In this document: in pieces, positions 19,833 through 32,649 of the stretch
Layout: each line of letters starts with the position of its first letter
Position numbering within the stretch: the first letter of the stretch is position 1
From: Cephalotus follicularis
Lineage: Eukaryota > Streptophyta > Magnoliopsida > Oxalidales > Cephalotaceae
Assembly: GCA_001972305.1 (NCBI GenBank)
Contig: BDDD01001510.1
Span: forward strand, 1 to 64,000
DNA: 64,000 bases
Direction: 5' to 3'
The notes under the pieces: model-generated
What the model was told of the DNA's origin: nothing
Databases searched by the model: none
The model's input: only the letters and a program-made list of their open reading frames with translations
Program-made: the position numbers and the translations under genes

Positions 19833-20134
19833 GCTTTGCCCTTTGTCAGGTGTAGAATTCTAGCTTTTTATCCCGTTTCAGAGGATTTAAATGGATTGTG
19901 GGACACGTGTAAGGCGAGGGAATGAAGACTTACATTTTTCTGCTGGAAAGGGGCAGGTGGCATCATTAGATTGGATTGAATTAATCACATGGGCAACTAG
20001 GAGGCAAACTCACATGGGTGAGGTCATGGATGACACCATGCAAGCTTGGACTCCAAGTTTCTCTCTCTCTTTATATATGGGTGCATTCTCAGCTGATGAA
20101 GGTTTGCTTTCTGCTTAGATTAGAGAGGAGGATG

Positions 20135-22778
20135 TGTTGGAAACCTGGCAAGGGTTCCTGGTTGATTTGGTCCTAGGACGCAAGTGTGTATAATTTTAAT
20201 TTTTCAAAAACACCAAGACTGAAAGTCATGGTCCACACTTACATCTTAGTACCAAATTAAAAAGCCTAGGATCTCCGTTTAATTAAGAAGCGAACTAAAA
20301 ACAAGAACAAGCATGCACAAAAGATAAACCGAACACACGTCGGTAAAGATAAAAGTAAGAGTGAAGCAATCATACCAACGTTGGAGGCTCCACCACTTTG
20401 CCGTAACACGCTTGCAGTAGCAAATGCTGGTCACTGGTAACATCGCCGGTTTTCGGACAGTCCACGTTTGGTCCGATCTTGACAGCAACGGGCTCAAAAA
20501 AATCTGCTCAACCCTAATCTGGAGGAGACATGCCCGTAACAGGGCCAGAACACGGCGGCCAGAGGCGGCGACTCGCTGAGTTCGGACTCAGTGAGTCTTG
20601 GTCAACTCACCATTGACCGACTTTGACATATGAGGATGCCAACACCATGATGAACACACCGTGGCCGAGACTCGGCAAGACTCGGCCAGGAAAGCAGAGA
20701 ACGGCTAGCGGCGAGTCACGGGGTTGACTCGCCGTTCATCGTCAGTGGCCGCCAAGCCAGCAAACGGCTCAGCGACACAAGCCCGACTCCCCTCGACCCA
20801 AGACGCACTGTGACTCAGTGAGGAACGCCAAGTCACAGCAGCCCGACGCGTCAACTCTCCCAGTTGACTCACCAAATGCAAAACGTCCAGAAAACGACCG
20901 GCAAACGTAAGACAAAGATCAAAATGGATAGAGCCATTGATTGGATCCACCCACTGTGATCAACGGCGGTGGAAGTGACGCCAGGAGCAAGAAATGGCCA
21001 AAAGACACAAACGGCCGAGAGGGAGAAAATGAGGAGAAGAAGGGAGAAAACGGGAGAGAGAAGGGAGAAGGCTTACTAGGGATGGTCGCTCGCCTTCTCA
21101 CGGCCTCTGGCGCAAAGGGCCGGTCTCTCCTCTGGCCAGAACGTGCCCGTGCGCGCCAGACGCCTTGTGCGTCTCTCCTCTGCCCAAAACGCACGAGTCA
21201 TGCGTTATAAGATGAAGAAAAGGGAGAGATGGGAGAGAGTATGAGAGAGATTGAGAGAGAGATTTTAAAAAATCATTTTTGACTTAAATATTTTTAGACT
21301 TAATTAAAATTAAGTCTCCCTCTCTTATTTCTCTTTTGTCCTTTAATTAAAATCTCTTTCAATTTTAATTTTGTTTCTCATACATGTTTAATAATTCTCT
21401 CAATTAATTAAACATGTTTCTCTCTTTAATGATTTAATTAAAGTCTCTCACTTTAAATAATTAAAGACCCTCTCTTTAATTAATTTAATTAAAATTAAAT
21501 CATGCTTCAGCTTCAAATCTCTTATATATCAAGATGACAATTAGCAGAACGAAAAACAATTTACTAATGTCAAAAAAATATATACTAGTTAAAAACTAGA
21601 TTTACCACCAAGCGAGCATGTGTTCAGCATGTGTCACTTTTCCAATAATCAGGCGGGACCCGAAAGCCCGGTGAAATTCCAATACGATGATAAATTTCTC
21701 AGAACATCCCTAAGTTCTGGTACGAATGTCCATCTAATAGTCCCGGTGTGATCTATAATCACCCCCGGATCCGCGGACCAAAAAGTACCACGTCTATCAT
21801 TCGTTAATCGGTTCCCCAGTACTTTATCATTGTCATCAGTTTGCGTGCCGCGTATCATTCGTCATCTTGGCTCCGACCGCGGACTAGATTTTGGATAAAT
21901 GTCACCCCTAGGAAAAAACCGTGATAACTATAATTGTATGAACGCACTAAGACAATAGGAGATATCCCTGGAAACCTCTTGTTCCCAATCTCCCAGTGCC
22001 TGGCCAGGAATTTAAGTCTTCAACGGTCACAGATGTTATAGAGCCTATAACCCTCAACACGGGTGTGACGATCCCATCTTGCACACTCGCCCACACATCT
22101 CAATGTAGCTCCCACAAGTCCCAAAGACAACCCTTTTGCCAGTATGTGGCTAGCGCTGGGGAAGGCAGAAATCAAAGCCAAGTAGTTACTACACAACGTA
22201 TGTCAGCCGCTCAGGTCTAACGATACAACATAAATCACGTATGATCTACTAGTCACCTTTGACTAAGCACTGCCGCGACAATAGGAACTCTATTGACAGA
22301 GGTGTTGACTCTCCAAATAGATAACCTATGGTGGGTCGGTTCAGTGTCGTGCCTCTGCACGCACCCCGCATGAACTTTAGGATAAAACCCAAATGGCAAT
22401 GAGATGATCCATCCTCCTTTACCATTCGGAGCAAGCATAACACGACAAGTCTTTGCGGTTCATCAATTGCTCTAAGAAAGTGAACCTATGACTTGGAACT
22501 TTTGTCACAAGGGAGTAAGTATCTCATTCTCATAACCTCTCAGGCACGAGATCCAACCCTTTACGGACAGGGTACTATATGTGTATTCTGTTGACATGGT
22601 GATCAACTGATCCATAGAGACGGTATGGGATAATACATATAGCCAGATGCCAATCTTTATTGAAAATGCACAATAAAACATGAATGGAACTAAGAATGTA
22701 CGATTCAAGAGCTTGTCATATGCTGAGAACATATGCCTGTAGCCTCCTCGTGGCTTGCAGGGACACCCTAATCTAACA
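20135..22778 (-). repeat. Copia B 3' LTR (2644 bp)
   Basis: Left end TGTTGGAAACCTGG, right end CTAATCTAACA, so TG..CA on the minus strand. It contains GAGTC/GACTC palindromes (20570-20880), a GA-rich tract (21015-21075) and a CCAG..CTGG hairpin at 22138-22158. Short frames here (for example 20919-21210) are translations of these tracts. Confidence 0.9.
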
Positions 22779-22796
22779 ATCTCCCACTTGGCCCTC
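22779..22796 (-). other. Copia B polypurine tract
   Basis: On the minus strand GGGCCAAGTGGGAGAT directly precedes the 3' LTR start TGTTAG. The tract AAGTGGGAGAT before TGTTRG is the usual plus-strand primer of Angela-type copia elements. Confidence 0.88.
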
Positions 22797-22799
22797 AAG

Positions 22800-25400
22800 C
22801 CACGAAGACCACTAGCCTAAGCATATCGCACTCTAGCACTGCTCATGGCCTTGGTCAGTGGGTCTGTTAAGTTTGCTTCTTGCGTGACTCTCTCTATGGT
22901 GACATCTACTCTCATGATGTCTCCTATATTTCCTCAATAATATCTCTTTTGAGATGTTATATTCATCTATGATCTCCACGATCAAATGATACCATTGCTG
23001 TATATGTTTGGGCGGTAATGAGACCCGGGTTCCATGGTTTGTGCAAAGCCCCATCGTCATCCCTATGCTACACAACTGGACAACGATGGAAGGAACCTCA
23101 TAAAGTTCCACAATGAACATCCGCAGCCAAACCAGCTACCATAACCGGTATAACTGGTTGCACATACTTTTATTCTCTAGTGAAGTCTGCAGTCCTTGAT
23201 TGCCAAAAACTCCTCCCACTCACACAGCACTTCCATTCAGGATCAACACATATCCTAAAATGAATTTGTGATCATTCATATCACAATTGAAACTATAGTT
23301 AACGCAACTCTTATGTCTCAATTTACTATATTCTCCATGTGTCAAGAAATAATCCTGAGTCTTTCACAGGCATTATATCCTCTTGACTATGTCCCTATTT
23401 CTCTTACAGGGACTGGACTGAAATCGTCTAGCCAGACCCTTAGGCATATCGACATTAGGCTTAGTACTAAGTATGGCATACATCATGGAGCCTATTGCCA
23501 AAGCATAAGGTTGCCTATTCATGCGTGTCCTCTCCTCATAAGTCTTAAAAGACGTCCTCTTGGAAAGGAGAGTTCCTTGGCTAATTGGCAGTAAGCCATA
23601 TTTGGAATTCGTTCCATACCATTTCAGCACTCTGCTGATGTACTGGCTTTGGAAAATTCCAAACAATCTACTTGATCTACTCTTTAGATCTTCATTCTCT
23701 AAAACGTAGAAAGCCCTTCCCAAATCCTTTACGGAGAAGTTCTTGCTTAACTGCACTTCAACATACCTACAACATCCTCTATGTGTAGTACGTCTTCTAC
23801 ATACAGTGTCAAGAAAGTGACTTCTAGGTTATCCTGTTTCCGGTAGACATAAGGCTTATCCATATATTTGATAAAATCAAAATGGATATTTCAGCTATGG
23901 GATGCTTGCTTAAGGTCATAGACCTTTGGATCTTGCACCTCTTGTGCAAATGCTCCTCGGATGTAAACTCCTCGGGTTTGGGACATAAAGATAGTCACTC
24001 TTGCAGACTGGCTTGACATCCATTTGTCATAGCTCATTATCACAATGAGCCGCAAAAGCAAGCATAATCCAAATGGACTAAAGCATTGCAACTGGTGAGA
24101 AAGTTCTCAGTATACAGACCTCTTGTCTTAGTGTATATCCTTTCGCGACCAATTGCCCTTTAAAGGTTTCAACCTTTACCATTAACGCCAATCTTCCTCT
24201 TGACGATTTACTTAGCATCAGATAGGGTTTTAAGCCTTCGGGTGCGTATACCAAGTCCCTCACTTGGTAGGCGTATATGGAGTTCTTTTCGGATTTCATG
24301 ATCTCTTATCATGTCCTGGAATTAGTGCTCTTCACTACTTCCTTGTAGCTGACAGGCTCATCATCACGCTGACGTTAGGTTCGTCAGTGCCTTAATGAGA
24401 AAAACCTTATTTCTCAGGCGTTGTCAAAAACCTTGCCTGATCTCCTCTCTAGAGGAGTGCCTTGCAAAGACTCTTTCTCAGATTGGGATCCTTTCCCATT
24501 AATGTCTTTAAAGGATAAAACCTCTAGTTCCTTATCATCCTATGGGTTTCTACCTGGTGGAAACTCTCTTTGTTTCACCTAACTCCCACTGCTTCATGCA
24601 ATCGGGTATTCCTTCTCTAGGAATTTTGTAGTACGCGAAACAAAACCATATTTGCTCGCAGGGATGGTGGAAGTAATATCCTAAACACATCTTAGAATAT
24701 TCCACAAACCGGCAATGTCTTTAGAAGGTTTTCGCCTTCTTATATAAACTGGCAGCCTTAACCCTCAAACGGTTTATGCTGGGTTTCCTCCATTTATGAT
24801 CTCCATGATCATATGATATCCTCTCGATATCGGAGGGAACGGATTTCAAAAGAATCCGGATTAGGATATGCTCTGCCAACTGCAGTGCATTACCTAGAAA
24901 AAGATTTTGGAAGATGTATAAAAGACATAATGGACCTTACCATTAGCTACTTCTTGTCATAAATCCATGAATCTTTCGTAGGATTTTAGACTTGTGTTCC
25001 TCCTGAAACACTTACCCAAACCGAGATAAAACACCGGTGATGGTATTGAAGTAGTGAAAACCTCCATTTGCATTGACCGATATTGGTTCACTACCGTCAG
25101 TGTGGACTTAACCTAATATGTCCACTGTCCTTTCTCAACACTCGGAGAAAGGAGATTTGGTCATCACACCAATCAAACATGGTGCACACGATGGAAATGA
25201 CCACATGTCCTGGATGTCCAATAGTCCATCCTTAACCATTGTGTTTATCTAGCATCTCTAGGATGACCAAATCAACAATGCAATAAGTATGAAGGATTTA
25301 TATCATTTCTCTCACAGTCTTTTATTAATTTGTTCCTTTGAATTGTTAATATATTGTTACAGTAATTGTATAAAACGTAGATCTCTTTAGTCCACGTGCC
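22800..25400 (-). pseudogene. Copia B pol remnant: integrase, RT, RNase H
   Basis: Degenerate but in the right order on the minus strand. The integrase zinc-end region LIGVMTKSPFSEC lies at about 25145-25180. An integrase C-terminal segment (GYYFHHPCEQ) is at about 24650. RT begins near 24299 (SIYAYQVRDLVYAPEGLKP, then VETFKGQLVAKGY and FSPVAML). The catalytic box reads LYVEDVLHIEDVV at about 23800, where the second Asp pair is Glu-Asp. The RT end follows at 23756-23373 (FSVKDLGRAFYVLENEDLKS, NRQPYALAIGSMMYAILSTK). The RNase H tail reads VTQEANLTDPLTKAM at about 22890-22845. Stops and frameshifts are frequent throughout. Confidence 0.85.
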
Positions 25401-25799
25401 TCTTGCACTAACTAGAACATTGAAATGTATAAGACTAAGAATTTATACCATAAAATTTGAGCTTCCAACTCATCTTATACATATATCACATAGAAAAAAA
25501 ATTCCATACAATGTTCTTTATATACAGAGATCAAATCTTTATTACATAACCATTTACAAAAATATACAATTCATAAAAGCCAACTGCATAGATGTGAATC
25601 CTCGATGCATCACCATGGCACCAGTCCATAGCTTTACCAGTTCTCTTAGCAGTCTAGCGTCTCTCAGCCTCCTGCAAAGAGTTACAAATGTTACTCTCAC
25701 AATCTCAGCCAACTACTCAAATTGAACTTACATTGTAAACTAGATAAAACATGAAAGTACCTAACCATAAGGTATTTTCTGCTTTGGACTATAGGAACA

Positions 25800-26310
25800 T
25801 ATTATAATCTCTTCCATTTGCCTTAGCTTGCCACGATGGAAGTAGGCAAACTCCATATAAAACTTTTGATCCTTTCTAGAATGGAATCCCTTTACACTAA
25901 CTGCCTCTTCCTTGGGTTTTCACCCTTGGAACTTAGATTCACTTGATCTATCTCCCCTTGAGATTATTCAAGTAGGAAATCGAGACATCACAAACGATCA
26001 TGACCTCTCTTGGTCAAAATCTACCTTTACAGTCGTCGACTGGGTGCCATACAACTCCTCGAATTGTGTAAGCATGACACACTAGGTCTGTGAGTGCATA
26101 ACCCTATCATGCGGAATTGTGGCAACATGCCAACAATTGATAGGGTACGAGCTCGATAATCGTCGTCCCAGCATAAAGCCCCTATGGCCTTGTGATGGTC
26201 GGATACATCTTTCACTAGCTCGGGATTATCTCAGTCATGACATGAGCGACTCTTATGATCGTGAGAATGTTACGTTAAACGCGTTTCCATTCATTGAAAT
26301 ACGGATGTTC
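25800..26310 (-). pseudogene. Copia B gag remnant
   Basis: The gag region corresponds to copia A gag at 10680. It starts near an ATG at about 26299 that stops after a few codons. A readable piece at 26215-26027 includes ALCWDDDYRARTLSIVGM, which matches WFEDDEQARCFAIAGM of A. A zinc-knuckle trace (AYFHRGKL) occurs at about 25840. Too broken to make protein. Confidence 0.75.
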
Positions 26311-27822
26311 AAGTTTAGGATTGTTAAACGTGTTTAAAGTTAGTTTGTGTTGTTTGCCAATTTGAGTATATAATCAAGTATGTAAAAACTAGCAACCTAT
26401 AAGAGGAAAAAAGAAGAAGAGAATATTAACAGATCATTCCATTTATGTTATTACCGTAATCCTTGGTCTTTTGTAATTATAGCTTCTCCCACTATTCTAA
26501 TCGTATCCCACACCTCCATGTGGAATTCGAGAAGCCTTATGCCTCCTAATGGAGATCAGAATCTATCTCTCTTTATCATGACCCCAGCAGTGTGCATGAA
26601 CTGCCACAATATAAAGATAGTTAGACACGAGTGCCCAATTACATTAGGACCTCTTGCCCTCAGTGTAAGATCCGATACAAGTTCCGGCCTCACTACCCAT
26701 ACAATCCACAATCGTGTGTTGTGCCAATAGTATGAACTCGGTATAAGTCCGAACCCATAATTCTCAAAGAAATGAACCCGTTTTGATACCCGCCCGTGTG
26801 CGTGCCAACGGTACCGAAACATGGCTGCTTCTTTCCAGTAATCCCTTAGTACTGAAATTGAACAGAAATGGTCATACAGAGAACCTTTGCCTTGTGCAGT
26901 GCTATCCCAAATATATCCACACCATTCAACGAAAATTATGGAAGGCCAATGATGGGACAACCTTATGTCCCACCGCTTAAGAACTTATTATTTAACAAGT
27001 TGAAGGAATTTGGTATCATCAAATTTTATATATTACCATGCTGTTAATTAGATTGATTTTATCGTCCAATCCAATTGAGCGGCTTAGCATGCTTGACGTG
27101 TTTGGATTGTTTGCAACAAGAAAACATCCATCTCATGCAACCTATTTCCCACTTAGAAATAAATATGGCATGGCCAGGGACTAAATCTATGAGTGATCAC
27201 ACATACCAATGTAACCACTCGATCTCCTAGGTGAACTATTTAAAACTACTTTGTTATAAAATGCACCACGCATACATGGCCTTCACTTGGTCTTGTAACT
27301 TCCTTTATCTTCCTCTACAAGCTCCTTTGTTATTCTTCTCTTCTTTGTTTACAAAAAGAAATTTCTCAAAATAAATTTTAAAAATAAAGAACAGAATACA
27401 AATGGGAGGGAGAGAGCGAATAATACAAATAAGGAATCAATGGTGCTCACAGGCAACCAAATTACAGACCAAATAAAAGCACAAGTTAACAAAGTAAATT
27501 AAACCATCCACAAAAGAAATCAAAAGCTAGGTCCAGTCCCATAACCAACCATCATGCATAAGACATTTAAAATCTACATCCACTATAAACTTTAAAAAAA
27601 CACAAGTAATTTCAATTTCCGATGGCCAATCGAAATAATTTCACAAGTGCACCGACACTCCAATAAACCTCCCACTAGATTATTTAAAACCTAGTTTCCC
27701 GAAAAAAAATTATTTTATAAAACAACCATGGGAAGGGAATTAAACCAGAATTTCAGGTACTTTAATTATTCCAAAATAGCCACCAAAACCAAAATTAAAG
27801 TACAATTGAAATTAAACGGATC
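26311..27822 (-). other. Copia B leader
   Basis: Untranslated region between the primer site and gag. It shares the TCTCGAATTCCACATGGAGG block (about 26515) with copia A and the CCCACTAGATT-A-TTAAAACCTAGTT block (about 27670) with copia C. A pyrimidine tract and TTATAG-GTT precede gag at about 26398-26425, as in copia A. A 134-codon frame at 26556-26960 has no gag or pol similarity and is rejected as a gene. Confidence 0.75.
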
Positions 27823-27834
27823 GCTCTGATACCA
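27823..27834 (-). other. tRNA-iMet primer binding site of copia B
   Basis: TGGTATCAGAGC on the minus strand, two bases after the 5' LTR terminus CCAACA at 27837. Unmutated. Confidence 0.93.
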
Positions 27835-28435
27835 CTTGTTGGAAACCTGGCAAGGGTTCCTGGTCTATTTGGTCCTAGGACGGAAGTGTGTATAATTTTA
27901 ATTTTACAAAAACACCAAGAATGAAAGTCATGGTCCACACTTACATCTTAGTACCAAATTAAAAAGCCTAGGATCTCCGTTTAATTTGCAAGCGAACTAA
28001 AAACAAGAACAAGCATGCACAAAAGATAAACCGAACACACGTCGGTAAAGATAAAAGTAAGAGTGAAGCAATACACCAACGTTGGAGGCTCCACCACTTT
28101 GCCGCTACACGTTTGCAGTAGCAAATGCCGGTCACCGGTAACATTGCCAGTTTTCGGACAGTCCACGTTTGGTCTGATCTTGACACCAACAGACTCGAAA
28201 AAATCTGCTCAACCCGAATCTGAAGGAGACACGCCCGGAACCGGGCCGGAACACGGCGGCCAGAGGCGGCGACTCACTGAGTTCGGACTCAGTGAGTCTC
28301 GGTCAACTTGCCATTGACCGGCCTTGACATATGAGGATGCCAACACCACGATGAACACACCGGTGGCCGAGACTCGGCGAGACTCGGCCAGGAAAGCAGA
28401 GAACGGCTGGCGGCGAGTCACGGGGTTAACTCGCC

Positions 28436-30160
28436 ATATCATAGTAAAAATCATTACATAGCATCAACTCATTTATTTTCCACTATAAAGAGATGATCGT
28501 ATCATATTTCTTAACATATCATATCATAAGAATAAAGTCAAGAATCATTAAATTCGCAAAATGTCAATTGACTTTTATTTTCAAAATCGTATCGAATCAT
28601 AAAACATAGCCAAGTTCATAAAAAGTGAAACGAGATAGTTCCAATAAAAATCAGATAGCCAAAGAAAGATAGAATCCGTACCTTAAGCGATCACAACAAA
28701 GATAGACGAATTGATCAACAATTTTAAAAGTCCCTCGAAGCACAAAAATCTAAGAGATGCAATATCATACATATGACGATTCAAAAATCACTTCCAATCA
28801 TCAAACAGTAATTTACCAGTGTCAAAAACATACTCCAAATCATTACAAAATCAAACGGATAACAAGACTTTAAACCAAAAAATTTATAGGACAGAACCAA
28901 CCGACTGTTACAAAATCCTGTCGACTGTTCAAAGGTGGCAGTCGACTGTATGGCATAGGCAGCTGATTACTCAAACTGGGTTGAATCCAGTCGACTGTGA
29001 CATGGGTCCAGTCGACTGTGCAAGACAACCAGTCGACTATTTTACCAGGCAGTCGACTGCTCAAAGTCTAATAGTCGACTGTTTAAATGGACAGCCGACT
29101 GTTCTGCTCGACAGAATCGCAAAACACAGCAGTTCCTATGCAATTTTTGTGTCAAACTTCCAATATTACTATACTAGATGATCTTAAACACTTACATAGG
29201 ACTTATGTGACTTAATACTTGCATTTAAACACCCAGAATCAAGAAGTTCATGCAATTGGTGATCATGTTTTATAGAGATAATTTTCCAATTCATTGTATA
29301 CTTAATTCCATTACCAAATTTCTGTCAAACACCAATTATTATTTTCAGAACCTGTTTTCTACCATTACAAGACACTTCATGACTTCTAACAATCTTAGAA
29401 ACATTAACCAAACATACATGACAGGGATTAAAAATAAAACACACTAGCAACCTATATGCAATAGAATTCGGCTGACATTAAACTAAATTTCATTGTTAAA
29501 CCACCACAACTGAGGAAAAACTAACCTGGTATGATGATCAAAGGAGAACAAAACATATTCTAATCTTGCAGGTTCGGTTCTAGGCACAATGATCAGTAGA
29601 GGCATAAATGGTGCATGATAGTATACATATACAATATGGGAAAGGCAATTTAGGTCATGGTAAGCTAAAAAGGAATCCAAAATCTGATATAATGTGGAAA
29701 AAGGGCAGAATTTCGGGATTGAAGGAGAGAAAAGAAGGCAAGAATCGGTTTTGTGAGGGAAGAGAGAAAAACGTATGGGAGAGGGAGAGGAGAATTAGAA
29801 AGTAAATAGGTTTTAAAATAGAAAAAGGGATTTATTTCCCAAAATACTATAATTTGCCATAATACATTATTTCATTTCCAATTTAAAACACTTTTGCCAT
29901 ATTAATAATAAAACTGATTTAATAATTATACAAAATATAATTCAATTAATTTTACTTATTCATGTACGTAGTCCAACCAATATTTCACAGCCCAAATTTA
30001 ACGTCTTTAAGCCTAAAACATAAAAGCCCAAATTAAAATTATATCATATAGCCCAAAACACAAGAGCCCATAAATTAAAATAGGCCAACATAATATAACA
30101 AAGCGAAATAAAATCAAATAAAAATCCGAAAATAAGCATTCGAATAAACGGGGTATTACA
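28436..30160 (-). mobile_element. Fragment X: truncated gypsy LTR of the G family
   Basis: On the minus strand it begins TGTAATACCCCG at 30160, the start type of LTR G (TGTAATACCC at 17619), and shares its CT-rich block. The other end (28436) has no TG terminus and no target-site duplication, and 637 bp of the host LTR are missing beside it. It is therefore a truncated LTR placed by insertion plus deletion or by recombination. It holds a well-kept GTCGAC array. No coding region. Confidence 0.75.
28900..29099. repeat. 21-nt GTCGAC array in fragment X
   Basis: Cores start at about 28900, 28920, 28941, 28961 (degraded), 28990, 29011, 29032, 29052, 29074 and 29094. Nine of the steps are 20-22 nt apart from one of 29. 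The arms are CA..TG (CAGTCGACTGT), matching the G0 LTR. One of the most regular arrays in the window. Confidence 0.87.
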
Positions 30161-32194
30161 GTTTCTCATACATGTTTATTAATTCTCTCAATTAATTAAA
30201 CATGATTCTCTCTTTAATGATTTCATTAAAGTCTCTCACTTTAAATAATTAAAGACCCTCTCTTTAATTAATTTAATTAAAATTAAATCATGCTCCGGCT
30301 TCAAATCTCTTATATATGAAGATGACAATTAGTAGAATGAAAAACAAACCAGTAATGTCAAAAAAAATATATACTAGTTAAAAACTAGATTTACCACCAA
30401 GCGAGCATGTGTGCAGCATGCGTCACTTTTCCAATAATCAGACGGGACCCGAAAGCCCGGTGGAATTCAGATACGATGATAAATTTCTCAGAACATCCCT
30501 AAGTTCTAGTACAACTATCCAGCTAATAGTCCCGGTGTGATCTATAATCACCCCCGGATCCGCGAACCAAAAAGTACCACGTCTATCATTCGTTAACTGG
30601 TTCCCTCGTACTTTATCACTGTCATTGGTTTGCGTGCAGTGTATCATTCGTCATCTTGGCTCTGACTGCGGACTAGGGTTTGGATAAATGTCACCCCTAG
30701 GAAAAAACCGCGATAACTATAATTCTATGAACGCACTAAGACTATGGGAGATATCCCCGAAAACCTCTTGTTCTCAATCTCCCAGTGCCTGGCCAGGACT
30801 TTAAGTCTTCAACGGTCACAGATGTTATAGAGCCTATAACCCTCAACACGGGTGTGACGATCCCATCTTGCGCACTTGTCCACACATCTCAATGCAGCTT
30901 CCACAAGGCCCAAAGACAACCCTTTTGCCAGCACGTGACTAGTGCTGGGGAAGGTGGAAATCAAAGCCAAGTAGTTACTACACAACGTATGTCAACCGCT
31001 CAGGTCTAACGATACAACGTAAATCATGTATGATCTACTAGTCACCTTTGACTAAGCACTGCCACGACAATAGGAACTCTATTGACAGAGGTGTTGACTC
31101 TCCAAATACATAACCTATGGTGGGTCGGTTTAGTGTCGTGCCTCTACACGCACCCCGCATCAACTTGAGGATAAAACCAAAATGGCAATGAGATGATCCA
31201 TCCTCCTTTGCCATTCGGAGCAAGCATAACATTGCAAGTCTTTGCGGTTCATCAATTGCCCTAAGAAAGTGAACCTATGACTTGGAACTTTTGTCACAAG
31301 GGAGTAAGGATTTCATTCTCATAACCTCTCAGGCATGAGATCCAACCATTTATGGACATGGTGCTCTATGTGTATGCTATTCACATGGTGATCAACTGAT
31401 CCATAGAGACGGTATGTGATAATACATATAGCTAGATGCTAATCTTTACTGAAAATGCACGATAAAACCTGAATGGAACTAAGAATGTACGATTCTAGAG
31501 TGTGTCGTATGCTGAGAACATATGTCTGCAGGCTCCTTGTGGCTTGCAGGGAAACCCTAATCTAACAGGATTCTTGGGAGAGCAGAAGAGGAGGAGATCA
31601 AAGTGAGGTAAGGAAATTCTATACCCATTTATGTCAAAGCTTCCCCTGTTTAACTTCAAAATTATACAGCAGATTGTTTTATTCATATCTTACTCGTTTC
31701 TAGATGAAATTTCAAATTCTTGAATGTTTTCAAAACCTTAAGATGTCTGATTTAACTGTTATGTTTTATGCATCTCAAAATTCTTTCTAATTCTTTATGA
31801 AAAGTCCTGTTTGCTTCTACTGCTCAGGTCCTGTTTTCAAAAGGAAACTGCAACTTTAAAAATTCATTGCAGCTTCGTTCCTCAATGGAATTTTATGATT
31901 TTTATCTCTATGAATTCATTGAGATGTCTACTTTAACTTTGATAATTTAATTTTTCCAGGAAAGAGTTTATTTCTATATGAAATATCTATTTTAGAAAAG
32001 TTATACAAAGTTGTTTTATAAATGTTTTTGAGTTAATTACTCAAAGTGATGAGAAATGTTTTATGGTTGTGAAATGAAATGAAATGAATATTTCTACATG
32101 AGAAACCAGTTTTAGAAATGTTTTATAATGATGTTTTATGAATGCTTCGATCGGATCATTCAAGGTATTAAGGAAAATTTTATGAAATGATTTT

Positions 32195-32546
32195 ATGAAT
32201 GCATTTGAGCTAACTACTCATATGACGAGAAATGTTTTATGAATGCATTTGAGTTAAGTACTCAAATGAAGATAAATGTTTTATGAATGCACTTGGGTTA
32301 AGTACTTAAATGAAGAGAAATGTTTTATGAATGCGTTTGAGTTAAATACTCAAATGAAGAGAAATATTTTATGAATGCATTTGAGTTAACTACTCAAATG
32401 AAGATAATTGTTTTATGAATGCATTTGAATTAACTACTCAAATGAAGAGAAATGTTTTATGAATGCATTTGAGTTAATTACTCGAATGAAGAGAAATGTG
32501 TTATGAATGCTTTGAGCTGGTCACTCAAAGTATTAAGAAATGTTTT
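32195..32546 (+). repeat. Eight 44-bp hairpin units in the E1 5' LTR
   Basis: Units start at 32195, 32239, 32283, 32327, 32371, 32415, 32459 and 32503, exactly 44 bp apart. The core CATTTGAGT-TAACT-ACTCAAATG is a 9-bp stem with a 5-nt loop; the linker is GAAGAGAAATGTTTTATGAA-like. Loop bases vary (TAACT, TAAGT, TAAAT), and the last unit uses CTTTGAG / CTCAAAG with a longer loop. A related single unit (TTTGAGT / ACTCAAA) lies about 180 bp upstream. Confidence 0.9.
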
Positions 32547-32575
32547 ATGAAATGAATTTATAACATGAACAACTA

Positions 32576-32649
32576 CTGGATTGCGATCCAGTAATGATTA
32601 ATCTAGTAAAAGATTAATGAATGAACCACCCTTAGATTGCGATCCAAGG
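32576..32649 (+). repeat. Two TGCG-loop hairpins in the E1 5' LTR
   Basis: CTGGAT-TGCG-ATCCAG (32576-32591) and CCTTAGAT-TGCG-ATCCAAGG (32630-32649) share the loop and inner stem but have different outer arms. The 3' LTR copies are at 46157-46172 and 46211-46230; the latter is a perfect 8-bp stem (CCTTGGAT / ATCCAAGG). Between them ATTAATCT and AGATTAAT form a further inverted pair. Confidence 0.75.

Larger units (their letters stand above)
19375..20134 (+). repeat. E1 5' LTR, first piece
   Basis: It begins TGTAATGACCCGAATTTTCC, identical at the start to the 3' LTR at 37285. A G-rich stretch follows at 19479-19555 and a GTCGAC-type array at 19618-19832. Copia B is inserted at 20135; the LTR resumes at 31573. 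The 70-codon frame at 19423 is translation of the G-rich stretch, not a gene. Confidence 0.88.
20135..31567 (-). mobile_element. Copia element B, complete but decayed
   Basis: Reading minus: 5' LTR 31567-27837, primer site 27834-27823, leader, gag, pol, purine tract 22792-22779, 3' LTR 22778-20135. Flanking duplications are GGATG (20130-20134) and GGATT (31568-31572), one mismatch. It sits in the E1 5' LTR, so it is younger than E1. The 5' LTR contains fragment X (28436-30160). The protein frames are heavily broken, and the RT motif YVDD reads YVED. Confidence 0.9.
27837..31567 (-). repeat. Copia B 5' LTR, carrying fragment X
   Basis: Both ends match the 3' LTR (TGTTGGAAACCTGG at left, CTAATCTAACA at right). 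Between 28435 and 30161 the LTR is interrupted: the 3' LTR has 637 bp (20736-21372) at this place, which are missing here and replaced by 1725 bp of a different LTR (fragment X). Outside this the two LTRs align through with point differences. Confidence 0.88.

Noticed and set aside
20919-21210. 89-91 codon frames on both strands with a charged product
   Set aside because: GA-rich low-complexity tract of the copia B LTR; similar tracts give similar frames in the E2 and C LTRs.
26556-26960. 134-codon minus frame in the copia B leader
   Set aside because: No gag, pol or other family signature, and it lies in the untranslated leader shared with copias A and C.
2198-29099. GTCGAC arrays as CRISPR arrays
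   Set aside because: The repeat is only a 6-14 bp palindrome with degenerate units and about 10-nt spacers, in plant retrotransposon LTRs; there are no cas genes and the organism is eukaryotic.
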